From: Pseudomonas paralactis
GTDB taxonomy: Bacteria; Pseudomonadota; Gammaproteobacteria; Pseudomonadales; Pseudomonadaceae
DNA: 64,000 nt
Assembly (NCBI RefSeq): GCF_001439735.1
Contig: NZ_JYLN01000010.1
Location: 124,001-188,000 of the forward strand
Reading direction: 5' to 3'
The notes below the pieces were generated by a model that did not search any database, was not told the DNA's origin, and saw only the letters and a program-made list of their open reading frames with translations. Both the position numbers and the translations under genes were made by a program. Shown here in pieces: positions 51,199 to 59,700 of this stretch. Every line of letters begins with the position of its first letter. The stretch's first letter is position 1.

Positions 51199-53433
51199 TT
51201 AACTGAAGGTGTGACGGCTCAAGGGCAAGCTGCGGATGCGCTGGCCGGTCAACTGTGCCACCGCATTGACCACCGCCGGTGCCACGGCAGGCAATGGCGG
51301 TTCACCGATGCCACCCATCTTTTCGCCGCTCTCAATGATCTTCACGTGGACCTGCGCCATCCGCGAGGGCGGCAGGATCGGATACAGATCGTAGTTACGC
51401 GCCCGTGGCATACCGTTCACGTACACCGCTTCCTCCAGCAACGTTTGCGACAGCCCCAGGGCTACCGCGCCACTGACCTGGGCTTGAATGATCGCCGGGT
51501 TGACGATGCTGCCCGGGTCGATGGCCTCCCAGATATGGTGGACCTTGACCTGGCCGTTCTCGATCGACACTTCGGCGACGACCGCCGCGTGCGAGCCAAA
51601 GGGCGAAGCCATGGCCACCCCGCGTGCGCGGCGCGTGCCGTCCTCTGCGGTGTAGGGGCCACGCTTCCAGCCACCGGACAGCTCGCCCACCGCTTGCAGC
51701 AAGGTGGTCAGCCGCGGGTTGTCGCGCAGCAGGTGCAGGCGCAACTCATACGGGTCGTGGCCACCTTTGTCCGCCAGCTCATCCAGAAATGACTCGTAGA
51801 AGAAGTCATTGAGGGAATTACCCACCGAACGCCAGTAGCCGAGCATCGGCGCGCCCTTGACGTAAATCTGCGCGATGCGCTTGTTGGGGATCGCATAACT
51901 CTTGCCCGACAAACCTTCGAGGGCGGTAGGGTCGATCTGCTCACCCTGTTTACCACTGAGGGCTTCGGTCGGGCCTTCGGTGGCACTGACCGCTTCGATA
52001 GCCACCGGCAGGCCCTTGTCATCCAGCGCAGCGCGGAACTTGACCACGGCGAGCGGGCGCAGCACATCGCGCAGGAACTCTTCCTCACGGCTCCAGATCA
52101 GCTTGATCGGGCGGCCAACTGCCTTGGCCAGCGCGATGGCCTGCGGATACGGGTTGGCCGAGTCGTACAGAAAATGCCGCCCAAAAAAGCCCCCCAGCAG
52201 CGGGGAGTGCAGGGTGATCTGCTCGTTACTCAGGCCGGTGCGCTTGGCAATATCGGCACGGAACATATCCGGCGCCTGGTTGGGCAGCCACACCTCAAGC
52301 GTGCCGTCGGGGTTAAAGCGCGCCAGGGCTGAAGGCGGCTCCAGTTGGGCATGGTTGAGGTATTGGTTATGGTAAGTGGCCTCGACTCGGGTCTTGGCGC
52401 CGGCCAGTGTGCCGGCGACATCGCCCTGGTTTTCGTCGTCGCGTGCCGGGCCTTGCTGGGTAGCGAGGAAGTCGCGGTATTTGTCGCTGGAGAAATCCGC
52501 CGGCATCGCCCGTACGGTCGAGTTGGCAGAGGCTTCCTGCCATTGCACCTGGATCGCTTCCACCGCCCGCTTGGCGTGCCACCAGCGTTCGGCAACCACG
52601 GCCACGGCGCCTGGCAAGGTGTGAACCGAATGCACGCCCGGCATGGCCTCGACCTGGGCCTGGTTACGCAGGCTGCCCACGTTCATGCCCAGGCGCGGTG
52701 CGTGCTGGACGGCGGCGTGGAGCATGTTGTCGACTTTAAGGTCGATGGTGTAAAGCGCCTTGCCGGTGGACTTGTCATAAGCGTCCAGGCGTTTAACCGG
52801 CTTGCCGATCCAACGGAACTGGCTCGGATCGCGCAGGGTGATGGTGGCAGGGTCGGGCACCGGCATGTCGAGGGCACGACCGGCCAGCTCGCCGTAACCC
52901 ACGGAGCGGCCTGATGCGGCGTGTACCACGCGGCCAGGCTGGGTGGTCAACTCGCTGAGCGGTACGCGCAGTTGCTCGGCGCCGGCTTGCATCAGCATGG
53001 CGCGGGCGAGGGCGCCCAGGCGGCGCATGGTCGGGTAACTCATGCGCACCGACATGCTGCCGCCGGTGATACGCAGGCCGTTTTCCATCACCACGTAAGC
53101 TTCGCCCGGCGGGGCGGCTTCGACGATAAAGGTGGCAGGGTCGGCATCCAGCTCTTCGCCGATAATTTGTGCCATGGCGGTGTGGGTGCCCTGGCCGCCT
53201 TCCATGAACGGGCTGAGCAGACGCACGCTGCCGTCCGGACGAATCTCCAGGAACGCCGGTACCTGGGTGCCGCGTTCAGCGGCGCCGGTAGCGGCTTGCA
53301 CCCGTGACGTGCCCAGGGGCAAGCCAAAGCCGATCACCAGTGCACCCACGGCGGTACTGGCAAGAAAACGCCGACGCGACAGGTTGATCGGCGCTTCAAA
53401 TTTAACGTCGGGCAGGATCTCGGACATCTTCAT
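51199..53433 (-). CDS. Molybdopterin-binding subunit of an aldehyde/isoquinoline-type dehydrogenase
   Basis: 744 residues from ATG 53433, which overlaps the 2Fe-2S gene stop by one base; the longer ORF start at 53607 lies inside that gene. A Tat signal with SRRRFLAST (~20) exports it, co-folded with its partner. Xanthine-dehydrogenase-family motifs include GKALYTIDLKVDNMLHA (~220), LGGFFGRHF (~440) and RGVAMASPFGSH (~620). Similar to IorB/AldH-type enzymes that hydroxylate aldehydes or N-heterocycles in the periplasm. Substrate unknown. Confidence 0.9.
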   Translation of the reverse strand: MKMSEILPDVKFEAPINLSRRRFLASTAVGALVIGFGLPLGTSRVQAATGAAERGTQVPAFLEIRPDGSVRLLSPFMEGGQGTHTAMAQIIGEELDADPATFIVEAAPPGEAYVVMENGLRITGGSMSVRMSYPTMRRLGALARAMLMQAGAEQLRVPLSELTTQPGRVVHAASGRSVGYGELAGRALDMPVPDPATITLRDPSQFRWIGKPVKRLDAYDKSTGKALYTIDLKVDNMLHAAVQHAPRLGMNVGSLRNQAQVEAMPGVHSVHTLPGAVAVVAERWWHAKRAVEAIQVQWQEASANSTVRAMPADFSSDKYRDFLATQQGPARDDENQGDVAGTLAGAKTRVEATYHNQYLNHAQLEPPSALARFNPDGTLEVWLPNQAPDMFRADIAKRTGLSNEQITLHSPLLGGFFGRHFLYDSANPYPQAIALAKAVGRPIKLIWSREEEFLRDVLRPLAVVKFRAALDDKGLPVAIEAVSATEGPTEALSGKQGEQIDPTALEGLSGKSYAIPNKRIAQIYVKGAPMLGYWRSVGNSLNDFFYESFLDELADKGGHDPYELRLHLLRDNPRLTTLLQAVGELSGGWKRGPYTAEDGTRRARGVAMASPFGSHAAVVAEVSIENGQVKVHHIWEAIDPGSIVNPAIIQAQVSGAVALGLSQTLLEEAVYVNGMPRARNYDLYPILPPSRMAQVHVKIIESGEKMGGIGEPPLPAVAPAVVNAVAQLTGQRIRSLPLSRHTFS

Positions 53434-53891
53434 CAGGCAGTCTCCTTCCCGGCGGCCAGGCCATCCATGGCGGCATGGATGGCGTTGTAAGTGCCGCAGC
53501 GGCACAGGTTGACCATTGCCGCATCGATCTGCGCTTTGGAGGGAGCAGGGGTGTGCTTGAGCAGCGCGGTAGCCGCCATCACCTGCCCGGACTGGCAGTA
53601 CCCGCACTGCGCCACTTGGTGCTCGACCCAGGCCGAGACGACGCGCTTGCCTACCTCATCGGCCTCGATGGCTTCGATGGTGGTGATCTCGCGGCCGACC
53701 ACGCCGGCCACCGGCGTCACGCACGAGCGCACCACATTGCCGTCCACCAGCACCGAACAGGCGCCGCACTGGGCCAGGCCGCAGCCGTACTTGGTGCCGG
53801 TCAGGCCCAGGTTGTCGCGGATCACCCACAACAACGGCGTGTCCGCCTCGGCCTCGACTTGATAGGCCTTTTGGTTAATACGTAATTCCAT
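53433..53891 (-). CDS. (2Fe-2S)-binding subunit of the molybdenum hydroxylase
   Basis: 152 residues. Plant-type cluster ligands in GCGLAQCGACSVLVDG and CVTP (~36-58), second cluster in CGYCQSG (~97) and LCRCGTYNAI (~129). It begins the operon and hands electrons from the molybdenum site to the cytochrome. Lacks its own signal; probably exported with the Tat-bearing large subunit. Confidence 0.93.
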   Translation of the reverse strand: MELRINQKAYQVEAEADTPLLWVIRDNLGLTGTKYGCGLAQCGACSVLVDGNVVRSCVTPVAGVVGREITTIEAIEADEVGKRVVSAWVEHQVAQCGYCQSGQVMAATALLKHTPAPSKAQIDAAMVNLCRCGTYNAIHAAMDGLAAGKETA

Positions 53892-54062
53892 GGCTGGCTC
53901 ACCTGCTGATCATCGGTTGGTGCTGCAAAATTCTTATAGGAGTGGTGCGACTGCACGTCGCCCATCGTCGAACTCTAGACCACCGCGCAACAGCTATCTA
54001 TGCAATCGCCTTCAAGTTCAGAGGATCAGGCAAGAATTCAACAGGATTGGGTCACTGTCCTC

Positions 54063-54162
54063 TGTAGGAGCGAGCTTGCTCGCGAAAAACGTCAACGATA
54101 ACGCGTGTTTCCTGAATAAACGCGGCGCCTATGGGTTTTTCGCGAGCAAGCTCGCTCCTACA
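54063..54162. repeat. REPIN
   Basis: TGTAGGAGCGAGCTTGCTCG and its reverse complement, 60 bases apart. Lies between the convergent... upstream end of the molybdenum operon and the 3' end of the LysR gene. The remainder of the gap (53892-54062) shows no gene. Confidence 0.95.
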
Positions 54163-54172
54163 AGAGCCTTCA

Positions 54173-55114
54173 TCAGCCGCCAGTGAACTGAAACCCGCTC
54201 GACAGTTTTTCCTTCAAATACCCCACCAGCGCTGTCACCGATTTGGGCACATGAGGCGAATAGGGCCGAATCAGATAAATTTCATCGGCAAACGCACCCT
54301 TGAGCGTCCAGCCCTTCAACACCTGCACCAGCTTGCCGCTGGCCAGGGCGGCATGGGCGCTGAAGTCCGGCAGCAGGGCGATGCCCAGGTGGTTGAGCGC
54401 CGCGTCGCGCAAGGCTTCGCTGTTGTTAGTGGAAAAGCTGCCGGCGATGGGCACGGTGATGCGCTCGATGTTTTTGCTGCCACGCTCGAAGGTCCAGGCC
54501 GGTTGGTCGCTGCCCCGTGGGTAGTAAAGGCAGTTGTGGGCGCCCAGGTCTGCCGGAGTTCGCGGTTCGCCGTGGTGTTGCAGGTAGTCCCGGGTGGCCA
54601 CCAGTACCGAGGTGGTGTCGCACAGCTTCCACGCCACGTGTGTTTCCGGCACCTGGAAGCCGTGGCGCACCGCGAGGTCGTAACCTTCGGCCGCCAGCGA
54701 ACTCAAGGCATCGGACACGTCGAGTTGGACGCGCACTTGCGGGTACTGCTGCAAAAAACCGGAAAGGTGCGGCACCAATTGTTGCCGGGCAAACGCCACC
54801 GGGGCAGTCAGGCGCACCAGGCCGCGAATTTCGCCCACCGAGTCGCGCACCGACGAGAAGCTGCGGGCGATCTGCGCATAGGCGCTGCGCACTTCACGGG
54901 TCAATGACACCCCGGCTTCGGTCAACCGCACGCTGCGGGTGGTGCGGGTCACCAGACGCGTACCGGTGGCTTTTTCCAGATCGGAGATGCGCTGGCTGAC
55001 CGCCGATTTGCTCACCCCCAACCGTGCAGCGGCGGCGGTGTAGGTGCCTTGTTCTTCCAGCACCGACAACCAGTGAATGTGGGTCCACAGCCCTTCGATT
55101 TCGGCCTTTTCCAT
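54173..55114 (-). CDS. LysR-family transcriptional regulator
   Basis: 313 residues starting MEKAEIEGLWTHIHWL. The ATG at 55114 is preferred; the upstream extension to 55198 covers the divergent promoter. Helix-turn-helix: GTYTAAAARLGVSKSAVSQRI (two segments, ~24-44), then the LysR effector domain. Divergent from mmsA, 109 bases apart, with a LysR-like dyad between them. Controls mmsA in all likelihood; in other pseudomonads mmsA is under the AraC-type MmsR, so this is an unusual pairing. Confidence 0.9.
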   Translation of the reverse strand: MEKAEIEGLWTHIHWLSVLEEQGTYTAAAARLGVSKSAVSQRISDLEKATGTRLVTRTTRSVRLTEAGVSLTREVRSAYAQIARSFSSVRDSVGEIRGLVRLTAPVAFARQQLVPHLSGFLQQYPQVRVQLDVSDALSSLAAEGYDLAVRHGFQVPETHVAWKLCDTTSVLVATRDYLQHHGEPRTPADLGAHNCLYYPRGSDQPAWTFERGSKNIERITVPIAGSFSTNNSEALRDAALNHLGIALLPDFSAHAALASGKLVQVLKGWTLKGAFADEIYLIRPYSPHVPKSVTALVGYLKEKLSSGFQFTGG

Positions 55115-55161
55115 GAATGTATTGTTCGCATATAAGGACAATAAGTTCTGGATTCTGCTCT

Positions 55162-55176
55162 GGTTTGGAACAAACC
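55162..55176. promoter_or_regulatory. LysR-type operator candidate in the divergent lysR/mmsA gap
   Basis: GGTTTG-GAA-CAAACC, a perfect 6-3-6 dyad, lies 48 bases before the LysR start and 48 before mmsA. It fits the T-N(~11)-A dyads bound by LysR proteins. Confidence 0.5.
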
Positions 55177-55223
55177 GAAAGCCTATCGTGTGTCCCAACG
55201 CTACTCACCTGGGACCCATTGCC

Positions 55224-56723
55224 ATGACCACGACTATCGAGCACTACATCAACGACCAGCGCGTGAGCCGCGATGATCGCTATCAGGACGTCTACAACCC
55301 GGCCACCGGCGAAGTGACCGCACGTGTGGCCCTGGCCAGCCGCCAGACCGTAGGCGAAGCCGTCGCCGCCGCCCAGGCCGCATTCGCCGGCTGGGCCGAC
55401 ACCCCGCCGATCCGCCGCGCCCGTGTGCTGTTCGAGTACCTGCACCTGCTGCGTGAGCGCAAGGACGACCTGGCGCGCATCATTGTTGCCGAGCACGGCA
55501 AGGTCTTCACCGACGCCCAGGGCGAAGTTGACCGTGGCATCGATATTCTCGAATTTGCCTGCGGCATTCCCAACCTGCTCAAGGGCGAGCACTCCGACCA
55601 GGTCTCCCGGGGCATGGACAACTGGACGATGCGCCAGCCGCTGGGCGTGGTGGCCGGTGTGACGCCGTTCAACTTCCCGGTGATGGTGCCGATGTGGATG
55701 TACCCGATCGCCATCGCGGCGGGCAACACCTTCATCCTCAAGCCAAGCCCCACCGACCCGAGCGCCGCGTTGTTCATGGCCGAATTGCTGCGTGAAGCGG
55801 GCTTGCCCAAAGGCGTGTTCAACGTGGTGCAGGGCGACAAGGAATCGGTGGATGCGCTGATCGAACACCCGGATGTTAAAGCCGTGAGTTTTGTCGGTTC
55901 CACGCCGATTGCCCAGTACATCTATGAGAGCGGCGCCCGCAACGGCAAGCGTGTACAAGGCCTGGGCGGGGCGAAAAACCATATGGTGGTGATGCCTGAC
56001 GCTGATATCGAGCGTACCGTCGACGCACTGATGGGCGCGGCTTATGGCAGTGCCGGCGAACGCTGCATGGCCATTTCGGTGGCGGTGCTGGTGGGGGACG
56101 TGGGGGATAAAGTCATAGCGGCCTTGAGTGAGCGCGCCAAGACCCTGCGCATTACCGATGGCCGCGACTTGAAAGCCGAGATGGGCCCTATCGTGTCGCG
56201 GGCCGCGCTGGAGCGCATCAGCGGCTATATCGAGCAAGGCGTGCAGGCTGGCGCAAAATTGCTGCTCGATGGCCGTGACTACGTGCCCACCGAACCGGGC
56301 CTGGAAAACGGCTTCTGGCTCGGCGCGACCTTGTTCGACCATGTGACCCAAGACATGAGCATCTACCGCGAAGAAATCTTCGGTCCGGTGCTGGCCTGCG
56401 TACGTGTGAATGATTTTGCCGAGGCCGTGAAGCTGGTCAACGACCATGAGTTCGGCAACGGCGTCAGCTGCTTCACCCGCGACGGCAACATCGCCCGCGA
56501 ATTTGCGCGGCGCATCGAAGTGGGCATGGTTGGCATCAACGTGCCGATTCCGGTGCCGATGGCCTGGCATGGTTTTGGCGGCTGGAAGAAAAGCCTGTTT
56601 GGCGACATGCATGCCTACGGAACCGAGGGAGTGCGTTTTTACACCAAGCAGAAGTCGATCATGCAGCGTTGGTCGGAGAGCATTGAACAGGGTGCGGAGT
56701 TTGCGATGCCAGTCTCCAAGTAA
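55224..56723 (+). CDS. mmsA: CoA-acylating methylmalonate-semialdehyde dehydrogenase
   Basis: 499 residues starting MTTTIEHYINDQRVS; the extended frame from 55077 crosses the promoter and is rejected. Aldehyde dehydrogenase fold with GVVAGVTPFNFPVMVPMWM (~150), GSTPIAQYIYE (~228) and the active-site Cys in GSAGERCMAIS (~285). Converts (methyl)malonate semialdehyde to acyl-CoA in valine, thymine or inositol breakdown. mmsB is not adjacent. Followed by a REPIN. Confidence 0.93.
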   Translation: MTTTIEHYINDQRVSRDDRYQDVYNPATGEVTARVALASRQTVGEAVAAAQAAFAGWADTPPIRRARVLFEYLHLLRERKDDLARIIVAEHGKVFTDAQGEVDRGIDILEFACGIPNLLKGEHSDQVSRGMDNWTMRQPLGVVAGVTPFNFPVMVPMWMYPIAIAAGNTFILKPSPTDPSAALFMAELLREAGLPKGVFNVVQGDKESVDALIEHPDVKAVSFVGSTPIAQYIYESGARNGKRVQGLGGAKNHMVVMPDADIERTVDALMGAAYGSAGERCMAISVAVLVGDVGDKVIAALSERAKTLRITDGRDLKAEMGPIVSRAALERISGYIEQGVQAGAKLLLDGRDYVPTEPGLENGFWLGATLFDHVTQDMSIYREEIFGPVLACVRVNDFAEAVKLVNDHEFGNGVSCFTRDGNIAREFARRIEVGMVGINVPIPVPMAWHGFGGWKKSLFGDMHAYGTEGVRFYTKQKSIMQRWSESIEQGAEFAMPVSK

Positions 56724-56750
56724 GGTCTTACAAGTACTGCAAGTCCAAGT

Positions 56751-56838
56751 GTGGGAGGGGGCTTGCTCCCGATAGCAGAGTGTCAGTCACTGTCTTTGTG
56801 CCTGAAACACCGTTATCGGGAGCAAGCCCCCTCCCACA
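56751..56838. repeat. REPIN of the second family
   Basis: TGTGGGAGGGGGCTTGCTCC at the left and GGAGCAAGCCCCCTCCCACA at the right, with a ~48-base spacer. Differs from the CGAGCTTGCTCG family in its stem sequence. Confidence 0.92.
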
Positions 56839-56876
56839 TTTCGTACGTGTTTGTTCTGAATTGACGAGATGATCTT

Positions 56877-56895
56877 AAAAGTCCAGTATGGAATT
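56877..56895 (+). promoter_or_regulatory. Candidate DauR operator upstream of the binding-protein gene
   Basis: AAAAGTCCAGTATGGAATT contains GTCCA-N3-TGGA and lies 74 bases before 56969. The reverse complement of the site before dauB (60660-60678) reads AAAAGTCCATAATGGACAA, matching it at 15 of 19 positions. Confidence 0.5.
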
Positions 56896-56968
56896 ATAAG
56901 TACAAAACAGTTGCTGCTCGTTTTTCTTCACTCTTGCCAAACCAACAACAACCCGCGAGAACCCGATC

Positions 56969-57745
56969 ATGAAGAAACGCCACCTTATTCCCGCCCTGGC
57001 CCTGAGCCTGTTTGCCTCCAGCCACCTGCTGGCCGCCGAGAAAACCCTGCGCATCGGCATCGAGGCCGCTTACCCACCGTTTGCGTCCAAGACGGGCGAC
57101 GGCAAGATCGTCGGTTTTGACTACGACATCGGCAACGCCCTGTGCGCGCAAATGAAGGTCAAGTGCGTGTGGGTTGAAGGTGAGTTCGACGGTCTGATTC
57201 CTTCCCTCAAGGTCAAGAAAATCGACATGGCGCTGTCGTCCATGACCATCAACGAAGACCGCAAGAAGTCGGTGGATTTCACCCACAAGTACTACTTCAC
57301 CTCCTCACGCCTGGTGATGAAGGACGGCGCGGTGGTGGATGACCAGTACGCCAGCCTCAAGGGCAAGAACGTCGGCGTTCAGCGCGCCACCACCACCGAC
57401 CGTTATGCCACCGAGGTGTTCGAGCCCAAGGGCATCAACGTCAAGCGCTACAGCAATAACGAAGAAATCTACATGGACCTGGCAGCGGGGCGCCTGGACG
57501 CGATTTTTGCCGACACCATCCCCCTGAGTGACTTCCTGTCGATGCCACGCGGCCAGGGTTATGCGTTTGTGGGCCCGGAACTCAAGGATCCCAAATACGT
57601 CGGTGAGGGCTCGGGGATTGCTGTGCGCAAGGGCAACACGGCGTTGGTCAGCGAGCTGAATGCGGCCATCGACGGCATTCGTGCCAGTGGTGAATACCAG
57701 AAGATTTCACAGCAGTACTTCAAGGCCGATATCTACGGCGACTGA
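56969..57745 (+). CDS. Periplasmic lysine/arginine/ornithine-type amino-acid-binding protein
   Basis: 258 residues, signal peptide ending LLAA. SBP_bac_3 family: LRIGIEAAYPPFAS near the mature start, FDGLIPSLKVKKIDMALSSM (~70) and DLAAGRLDAIFAD (~165). No permease or ATPase gene accompanies it. In P. aeruginosa a similar gene lies next to dauBAR, and here it is divergent/adjacent to dauR in a convergent layout and shares a possible DauR site, so D- or L-arginine is the likely ligand. Confidence 0.88.
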   Translation: MKKRHLIPALALSLFASSHLLAAEKTLRIGIEAAYPPFASKTGDGKIVGFDYDIGNALCAQMKVKCVWVEGEFDGLIPSLKVKKIDMALSSMTINEDRKKSVDFTHKYYFTSSRLVMKDGAVVDDQYASLKGKNVGVQRATTTDRYATEVFEPKGINVKRYSNNEEIYMDLAAGRLDAIFADTIPLSDFLSMPRGQGYAFVGPELKDPKYVGEGSGIAVRKGNTALVSELNAAIDGIRASGEYQKISQQYFKADIYGD

Positions 57746-57766
57746 TCCAGGGAAATACGCGGTCAA

Positions 57767-57790
57767 TGTGGGAGCTCGACAGCTCCCACA
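57767..57790. repeat. Short palindrome between the convergent binding-protein gene and dauR
   Basis: TGTGGGAGCT-CGAC-AGCTCCCACA, a perfect 10-bp stem. It could be a solitary REP remnant (TGTGGGAGC... arm) or a two-way terminator for the convergent genes. Confidence 0.6.
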
Positions 57791-57818
57791 GGGGATCGGC
57801 GCTGTCGTCAGAAAGGGC

Positions 57819-58445
57819 TCAACCCTTGAGTTCCTTCAAATGCTTATAGACCGTCGCCCGCCCCATGCCCAGTACGTTGGCGACATAGTTGGACGCGCTC
57901 TTGCCCTTGAACGCGCCTTCGGCGTGTAACGCCAACACCAGCTCACGTTTGTGATCGCGGGTCAGCAGGTTCAGGCTCAACTGACGCTCACGCAGCCAGC
58001 CATGCAGAAAGGTATTGATACGCTCCTGCCAATCATCGCGAAACAGCGCGTCCGGCTGGGCGATCAGCTTGCTCGGTGACAGGAACAGATCCAGCGCGGC
58101 CTTGGCGTTTTCCAGCAGTGAGATGTTCAGGTTGATGCACAGCACGGCCAGTCGGCGACCTTTGTGGTCGTGCAGCACGGTGCTCAGGCTGCGGATTTTC
58201 TGACCGTCCCAGTTGAGCTTTTCATAAGGCCCGATATTCACTTCGCTGACGTCGCCGTCCAACATGTCCTCCAGCGACGAGTCGTCACCCAGGCTGCGCT
58301 TGGACAGGTTGTTGGCGATATAGTCGACGGTTTGCGTGCGCAGGTCGTGCAGCACCACTTCTGCATGGGGAAAGAACAGCGTGGCGATCGCATCGGCAAT
58401 CGCCCGAAAGTTCTGCATGACCTTGTCTTGTTCGGCGGTGTTCAT
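57819..58445 (-). CDS. dauR: D-arginine utilisation repressor (YheO-type PAS/HTH regulator)
   Basis: 208 residues from ATG 58445, one base overlapping dauA. N-terminal YheO-like PAS domain (~1-125: FFPHAEVVLHDLRTQTVDYI), C-terminal helix-turn-helix (KGKSASNYVANVLGMGRATV). This is the DauR architecture; in P. aeruginosa it represses dauBAR and is relieved by D-arginine-derived signals. Last gene of dauB-dauA-dauR, as in that species. Confidence 0.85.
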   Translation of the reverse strand: MNTAEQDKVMQNFRAIADAIATLFFPHAEVVLHDLRTQTVDYIANNLSKRSLGDDSSLEDMLDGDVSEVNIGPYEKLNWDGQKIRSLSTVLHDHKGRRLAVLCINLNISLLENAKAALDLFLSPSKLIAQPDALFRDDWQERINTFLHGWLRERQLSLNLLTRDHKRELVLALHAEGAFKGKSASNYVANVLGMGRATVYKHLKELKG

Positions 58446-59578
58446 CAATGGGGCTCCAGGCGGACGGGGGAGAGCATACCAGCGTCCAGCCCGAACCGTG
58501 TGAGCTGCTCGGGCAGCGGTTCGCCGCGCACCAGCGCAGCGCTGGCCTGGCCCATGGCCGGGGAGGTCTGGATACCGTAACCGCCCTGCGCCGCGACCCA
58601 GAACAGCCCCGGCACCTGGGGGTCAAAACCGCTGAGCAAATCACCGTCGGCCACGAAACTGCGCAGGCCGGCCCAGGTGCGCGTCGGGCGGCGGATCGTC
58701 AGGGTGGTGGCTTCCTCGATCTGGTAGATGCCCATGGCGATATCCAGTTCTTCGGGTTGCACGTCCTGAGCCTGGACCGGGTCGGCATTGGCCGGCGAGC
58801 CGAGGAACATGCCGGCATCGGGTTTCATGTAGAAGGCTTCGTCGAGGGCCACCAGCATCGGCCAGTGATGGGTATCGACGCCGTCCGGGCCGGCGAAGAT
58901 AAACGCCGAGCGGCGCTTGGGTTGCAAGCCGATGGAGGCTGCGCCTGCCAGCCCGCCGATATGGTCGGCCCAGGCGCCGGCAGCGTTGATGATGACCGGC
59001 GCGGTGAAGGTCGCATCCTGGGTACGCACATGCCACAGGCCATCGGCGTCGCGGCTCAAGCCCAATACATGGCTGTCGGTGCGTACTTCGCCCTGGTTGC
59101 GACGGATGCCGCGCAGGTAGCCCTGGTGCAGGGCGTCGGTATCGATGTCGCACGCCGTTGGGTCATAAATTGCGCCGTGGACTTTTTCCCGGCGCAGGAT
59201 CGGCAAGCGCTGACAGGCCTCGTCGGCGCTCAAGCGTTCCACCTGTGCCACGGTGGCTTTGGCGCTCAGGTATTGGCTATCGAGTTCGGCAGGATCGCCG
59301 GTGAAATCGACGGTCATTTCGCCTCGGGGTGTGAGCAGTGGGTGTTCGCAGAAACCTGCTGGTGGCTGGTCGAAAAACGCCCGGCTGGCCAAGGTCAGCG
59401 CACGCACTTGCGGGGTGCCGTACGCGGCCGTGTAGAGTGCCGCCGAGCGCCCGGTTGAGTGATAGGCGGGATGGTTTTCACGCTCGAGCACCAACACCTT
59501 GGCGTGCTGCGACAGCCAGAAACCAGTGGACGCGCCGGCAATGCCGCCGCCGATAATGATGAAGTCTGCGTGGCTCAT
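58445..59578 (-). CDS. dauA: FAD-dependent D-arginine dehydrogenase
   Basis: 377 residues. Rossmann FAD motif IIIGGGIAGASTGFWL (~7-22), then HSTGRSAALYTAAYGTPQVR (~45), the typical DauA active-site loop. The DAO fold continues to PALMGQ-like GYGIQTSPAMGQ near 340. It oxidises D-arginine and other D-amino acids to imino acids; DauB reduces the derived keto-acid back to L-arginine. Second gene of the operon; a REPIN separates it from dauB. Confidence 0.92.
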   Translation of the reverse strand: MSHADFIIIGGGIAGASTGFWLSQHAKVLVLERENHPAYHSTGRSAALYTAAYGTPQVRALTLASRAFFDQPPAGFCEHPLLTPRGEMTVDFTGDPAELDSQYLSAKATVAQVERLSADEACQRLPILRREKVHGAIYDPTACDIDTDALHQGYLRGIRRNQGEVRTDSHVLGLSRDADGLWHVRTQDATFTAPVIINAAGAWADHIGGLAGAASIGLQPKRRSAFIFAGPDGVDTHHWPMLVALDEAFYMKPDAGMFLGSPANADPVQAQDVQPEELDIAMGIYQIEEATTLTIRRPTRTWAGLRSFVADGDLLSGFDPQVPGLFWVAAQGGYGIQTSPAMGQASAALVRGEPLPEQLTRFGLDAGMLSPVRLEPH

Positions 59579-59600
59579 GAAGAACTCCTGAAATAAGCAT

Positions 59601-59700
59601 TGTAGGAGCGAGCTTGCTCGCGAAAAACGTTAACGATAACGCGTCCATCCTGTGTAAACGCAGTGCCTGTGAGGTCTTCGCGAGCAAGCTCGCTCCTACA
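59601..59700. repeat. REPIN between dauB and dauA
   Basis: TGTAGGAGCGAGCTTGCTCG and its complement. It sits inside the dau operon, and its right end overlaps the dauB stop codon. Structured intergenic repeats can uncouple expression of the flanking genes. Confidence 0.95.

Noticed and set aside
54894..56612. A 572-codon open frame antisense to mmsA
   Set aside because: Mirror of the strong codon bias of mmsA; His/Arg/Gln-rich without recognisable domains. mmsA is certain on the other strand.
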